Of a DNA stretch of 64,000 nt, positions 60,687-64,000 are shown piece after piece. The position numbers were made by a program, and so were the translations under genes. The stretch covers positions 620,001 through 684,000 of the forward strand of contig CAVWUM010000001.1 of the NCBI GenBank assembly GCA_963758205.1, written 5' to 3'. The stretch comes from Owenweeksia sp963758205. Lineage in GTDB: Bacteria; Bacteroidota; Bacteroidia; Flavobacteriales; Schleiferiaceae. Every line of letters begins with the position of its first letter. Positions within the stretch are counted from its first letter, which is position 1. The notes under the pieces were generated by a model. The model was given only the letters and a program-made list of their open reading frames with translations. It had not been told where the DNA came from and did not search any database.

Positions 60687-61991
60687 TTAATTTAATCGGA
60701 CAATTTCCGCACCAATCGCATGAAGTCTTTCGTCAATATTCTCATAGCCCCTGTCTATCTGCTCAATATTATGGATGGTGCTTACGCCATCTGCACTAAA
60801 CGCAGCAATCAACAGGGAAATACCGGCCCTGATATCGGGGCTGGTCATGGTAGTGGCCCTAAGTGCGGTTTGTTTATCCAAACCTACAATAGTTGCGCGG
60901 TGTGGATCACAAAGAATGATTTGCGCCCCCATGTCAATTAGTTTATCAACAAAGAAAAGGCGGCTCTCAAACATTTTTTGATGAACCAGTACAGTGCCTT
61001 TTGCCTGGGTGGCTACTACTAATATTATACTTAGTAAATCTGGCGTAAAGCCCGGCCAGGGAGCATCAGATACGGTAAGTATTGAGCCATCGATGTAACT
61101 GGTAATTTCATAATGATCCTGAGAAGGAATGTGCAGATCATCACCTCTTAATTCCAGTTTTATTCCCATTTTTTCAAAAACGGAAGGAATTACACCAAGG
61201 TCAGGATAGCTAACATCCTTAATGGTAATCTCGGAGCCCGTCATGGCAGCAAGGCCAATCCATGATCCGATCTCAATCATATCCGGCAATATGCGGTGCT
61301 CGCATCCACCAAGCTCTTCTACACCTTCAATGGTAAGAAGGTTTGAGCTTATGCCGGAGATTTTTGCTCCCATCCGGTTCAGCATTTTACATAATTGCTG
61401 AATGTAAGGCTCGCAGGCCGCATTGTAAATGGTGGTAGTGCCTTTGGCTAAAGCGGCAGCCATAATAATATTAGCCGTTCCGGTTACAGATGCTTCATCC
61501 AGTAACATGTCGGTTCCGGTCAACTCGCCCTCCACACCATAAAATGATTCCTCAGGATTATACCTGAATCTGGCACCAAGTTTTTGGAAACCCAAAAAGT
61601 GAGTATCCAGCCTGCGCCTGCCAATTTTATCACCACCTGGTTTTGGGATGTAACCTTTTCCAAACCTCGCTAATAATGGCCCCACAATCATTATCGATCC
61701 TCTAAGTGCTCCACCTCTTTCTTTAAACAGGGGGGAGGTAAGGTAATCGAGATTAAGGTCATCAGCTTTAAAGCTGAATTTACCCGGACCATGGCGCTGA
61801 ATGCTTACGCCAAGATCAGCCAGTATGTCTATCAGCTTGTTTACATCAACAATATCAGGCACATTGCTGATGGTAACTTTTTCATTAGTGAGGAGTGTGG
61901 CGCAAATGATTTGTAATGCTTCGTTTTTGGCGCCCTGAGGAGTTAATTCGCCCTTTAGCTTTTTACCTCCTGTAATTTGGAAAGTTCCCAA
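60687..61991 (-). CDS. murA: UDP-N-acetylglucosamine 1-carboxyvinyltransferase (MurA), Asp-type active site
   Basis: A 434-residue enolpyruvyl transferase for the first committed step of peptidoglycan synthesis in the cytoplasm. The start is TTG at 61991 (MGTFQITGG), matching the family start. TPQGAKNEALQI holds the conserved Lys and Asn; the mobile loop reads PKPGGDKIGRRRLDTH, with Asp121 where most MurA enzymes have the fosfomycin-reactive Cys115 in GGCAIG. Later motifs (DEASVTGTANIIMAAALAKG, PWPGFTPDLLSI) are normal. It is preceded by the DUF4290 gene by 21 bases, probably one transcript. Confidence 0.96.
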   Translation of the reverse strand: MGTFQITGGKKLKGELTPQGAKNEALQIICATLLTNEKVTISNVPDIVDVNKLIDILADLGVSIQRHGPGKFSFKADDLNLDYLTSPLFKERGGALRGSIMIVGPLLARFGKGYIPKPGGDKIGRRRLDTHFLGFQKLGARFRYNPEESFYGVEGELTGTDMLLDEASVTGTANIIMAAALAKGTTTIYNAACEPYIQQLCKMLNRMGAKISGISSNLLTIEGVEELGGCEHRILPDMIEIGSWIGLAAMTGSEITIKDVSYPDLGVIPSVFEKMGIKLELRGDDLHIPSQDHYEITSYIDGSILTVSDAPWPGFTPDLLSIILVVATQAKGTVLVHQKMFESRLFFVDKLIDMGAQIILCDPHRATIVGLDKQTALRATTMTSPDIRAGISLLIAAFSADGVSTIHNIEQIDRGYENIDERLHAIGAEIVRLN

Positions 61992-62012
61992 GATTAAAAA
62001 ATGTTTTTCGGA

Positions 62013-62651
62013 TTACTTTTTATAATTCTTGCGTCTGCGGCCTTTGCCTTTATTCTGATGGTTGCGCTTGGGTGCGTTTTTCACCAGCTCCTGCTTGGCT
62101 TTAAGGTTCATATCATCCAATACCAACTGTCCATCGGCCAAATCGTTCATCTCCCTTAAAATCACTGCATCATCCACAGTATCCTTATTCCAGATGAGGT
62201 AAGTCTTCTTCATGTGGTTAGCGATGGCAATCTTAAGCTTTTCCTTTTCCTCACCGGCCGGCTGGGCCACGGCATAGTCAATCATCTTACGGATAACATT
62301 GCCATAGTGCCTGTATTTGCGATTGTTTTTTGGATAGGGTACCAGCTCGGGTTTTTCCCTAAAGCTTTCTTCGGAAGGTTTTGGGTAGGGAGACTCTACG
62401 TTGAGTTTAAATTCAGACATTATATAGAGGTGATCCCAAAGCTTATGCCTGAAATCAGGCACATCACGTACCTGTGGATTGAGATTACCAATAATTTCAA
62501 TAAGATTTTGCGCTTGCTTGTTGCGCTCTTCGTCATTTTCAATACTTAGCAGGTGGTGAACCATCTTCTGCACATTGCGGCCATACTCAGGAATGATCAT
62601 TCCCGGGAGGCTCGTATTGTATTCCATTTCAACTTTATTCACTTGTATCAT
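62013..62651 (-). CDS. DUF4290 domain-containing protein
   Basis: A 212-residue soluble protein conserved across Bacteroidota next to murA. Its core (MEYNTSLPGMIIPEYGRNVQ, NLNPQVRDVPDFRHKLWDHL, YRHYGNVIRKMIDYAV) is helical; the C-terminus is very basic (KRNHQNKGKGRRRKNYKK), which may bind nucleic acid. The ATG at 62651 is used, though MEYNTS nine codons later is the usual family start. Function unknown; linkage to murA suggests a cell-envelope role by association only. Confidence 0.88.
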   Translation of the reverse strand: MIQVNKVEMEYNTSLPGMIIPEYGRNVQKMVHHLLSIENDEERNKQAQNLIEIIGNLNPQVRDVPDFRHKLWDHLYIMSEFKLNVESPYPKPSEESFREKPELVPYPKNNRKYRHYGNVIRKMIDYAVAQPAGEEKEKLKIAIANHMKKTYLIWNKDTVDDAVILREMNDLADGQLVLDDMNLKAKQELVKNAPKRNHQNKGKGRRRKNYKK

Positions 62652-62739
62652 TTTAAGGAGTAGTTAGTATTCGAACCTTGTAGTATTCTCTGAAAGTGAT
62701 TTTGCAGCTATCTAAATACTACCATCTAACTACTGTAGT

Positions 62740-64000
62740 CTAATTAACGACTTTTTCGAGTTTGGCAAATTTGAGTAATAATTTCTTTTCACCAACATTA
62801 TCAAACTGTATAATAGCCTTTTTGTTGGGGCCGGCACCTTCCAGTTCCTTAATTGTACCCATGCCAAAGCGCTGGTGTTTTACCCTGTCACCAAGGCTCA
62901 CATCGGTAAGTTCTTCAAAGTTTCCGCTGTGGTTACCTTCTGCTGAAGCCGGCATTCTACGCAGGTTTTTACGTATAGGCATGGTGCGCTGGGGTTCCCT
63001 TCGCGGGCTGTTGCTGCCGGATCTTTTAGTTTGAGATGAGGCACGTTGTTTCGGAGCATCGTCATCCATATCCCCATAAGGGCCGCTAAACGGGCTAAAT
63101 TCCGGAACACGGATATCCAGAAACTCCTCGTCAATTTCTTCTAAAAAGCGACTGGGCTCACAATCTATAAGTTTACCCCAGCGGTAGCGCATCTGGGTGT
63201 AGGTAAGTACAGCTTCTTTTTCGGCCCGGGTAAGGGCCACATAAAATAGTCGCCTTTCCTCTTCCAGATCAGCGCGGCTGCTCATGGCCATCATACTGGG
63301 GAAAAGGCTTTCTTCCATCCCTACAATAAACACCATGGGAAACTCCAAACCTTTGGCCAGGTGGATGGTCATAAGGCTTACCTTATTATTGTCATCATCC
63401 TTGTTATTATCGGCATCGGTAATTAGGGCTACATCTTCCATAAATCCCGCAAGGCTGGGGTTGCCATCTTCAATTTCCTTTTGCCCGTCCGAAAACTCCT
63501 TTACAGAGTTCATAAGCTCCTCAATGTTTTCCTTACGGCTGATCCCTTCAGGGGTTTTGTCTTCATTAAGCTCGCGCATAAGGCCACTGGTTTTGGCAAT
63601 ATGAGCGGCCACATCAAAGGCATCATTTTTATCAGCCAGTATTTTAAAGCTCTCTATTTTGGTAACAAAATCCTGAATTTTTGCAGTGGTAGGCCTGTTG
63701 ATGTTTACACTTTGTAATTGTAATGGATTGCTGCAAATCTCCCAAATACTTATCCCCTGGGCATTAGCTGCTACAGTAAGCCGCTCAATTGTTGTATCTC
63801 CAATTCCCCTTTTCGGGAAGTTGATTACGCGCCTGAAAGCCTCTTCATCATTTTGATTGATACACAACCTGAAGTAGGCCAGTAGGTCTTTTACTTCCTT
63901 ACGTTGATAGAAAGACAGTCCACCATAAATCCGGTAGGGGATATTCTTTCTGCGCAAAGCATCCTCCATAGCCCTTGATTGCGCATTGGTGCGGTATAGT
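62740..64000 (-). CDS. UvrD/PcrA-type ATP-dependent DNA helicase, 5' part beyond window
   Basis: The frame is open to the right edge (YRTNAQSRAMEDALRRKN is the first visible part), so the N-terminal half with Walker A is missing; 419 codons remain. Visible SF1A motifs are RIYGGLSFYQRKEVKDLLAY (motif IV region), VSLMTIHLAKGLEFPMVFI (motif V) and FYVALTRAEKEAVLTY (motif VI), followed by a basic linker and a C-terminal Tudor-like module (DRVKHQRFGMGTIKELEG) typical of PcrA. It unwinds DNA in repair and replication. The 88 bases to the DUF4290 gene hold no clear element. Confidence 0.93.
   Translation of the reverse strand, partial: LYRTNAQSRAMEDALRRKNIPYRIYGGLSFYQRKEVKDLLAYFRLCINQNDEEAFRRVINFPKRGIGDTTIERLTVAANAQGISIWEICSNPLQLQSVNINRPTTAKIQDFVTKIESFKILADKNDAFDVAAHIAKTSGLMRELNEDKTPEGISRKENIEELMNSVKEFSDGQKEIEDGNPSLAGFMEDVALITDADNNKDDDNNKVSLMTIHLAKGLEFPMVFIVGMEESLFPSMMAMSSRADLEEERRLFYVALTRAEKEAVLTYTQMRYRWGKLIDCEPSRFLEEIDEEFLDIRVPEFSPFSGPYGDMDDDAPKQRASSQTKRSGSNSPRREPQRTMPIRKNLRRMPASAEGNHSGNFEELTDVSLGDRVKHQRFGMGTIKELEGAGPNKKAIIQFDNVGEKKLLLKFAKLEKVVN

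Overview
The window reads as chromosome of a Bacteroidota bacterium, most likely a marine-type Flavobacteriales (an Owenweeksia/Cryomorphaceae-like relative is a guess). The support is: TAnnTTTG promoter elements placed almost on the start codons, two proteins with type IX secretion C-terminal sorting domains, a BioY/MATE/DUF4290 complement typical of the phylum, an NtrC-type regulator without a DNA-binding domain, and a DnaJ with only two CxxCxGxG motifs. TTG is used as the start codon of several well-conserved genes. No rRNA, tRNA or CRISPR array was seen.

Layout. (1) 1-10060, minus strand: a surface-polysaccharide locus with an MBOAT O-acyltransferase (cut by the left edge), three sulfotransferase domains, a Wzm/Wzt-type ABC exporter, an O-antigen ligase/polymerase fused to a glycosyltransferase, and a further GT4 enzyme. 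(2) 10095-26314: housekeeping and surface metabolism: pheT, a thioredoxin, a POT peptide transporter, a DPP-IV-like peptidase, a GlcD-like oxidase, a stand-alone receiver protein, two tandem secreted T9SS proteins, a class III aminotransferase and a DedA/VTT membrane protein. (3) 26612-33788: a second polysaccharide block with an O-antigen ligase, two GT2 enzymes, two head-to-head sulfotransferases and a second Wzm/Wzt exporter whose ATPase carries a carbohydrate-binding C-domain. (4) 33894-40006: recG, membrane proteins, a small regulator, and an IS200-like (RAYT-type) transposase followed by a cluster of CACCC/GGGTG palindromes. (5) 40007-47230: M1 aminopeptidase, polyprenyl-phosphate sugar transferase, an AAA ATPase flanked by shared repeats, two GT4 enzymes. 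(6) 47305-55271: a cupredoxin lipoprotein, bioY, a MATE pump, and a five-gene overlapping operon (ABC-2 exporter, MscS, Ppx/GppA, NtrC-like regulator). (7) 55391-64000: a rhomboid lacking its catalytic His, grpE-dnaJ, two TlpA-like thioredoxins (one without cysteines, one with a 3' frameshift), murA of the Asp type, a DUF4290 gene and the 3' part of a UvrD/PcrA helicase.

How it fits together. Five sulfotransferase domains, seven glycosyltransferase domains, two ABC-type polysaccharide exporters, two Wzy/WaaL-like ligases, an initiating polyprenyl-phosphate transferase and an MBOAT acylase lie within 47 kb. The simplest inference is that this organism makes one or more sulfated (and probably acylated) surface polysaccharides. 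That inference, with the unusual domain fusions and the divergent sulfotransferase pair sharing one base, is the most promising undescribed biology here. Other points worth a second look are the repeat-framed ATPase gene, the transposase/palindrome cluster, the gene-conversion tract between the two T9SS genes, and several enzymes that have lost or swapped catalytic residues.
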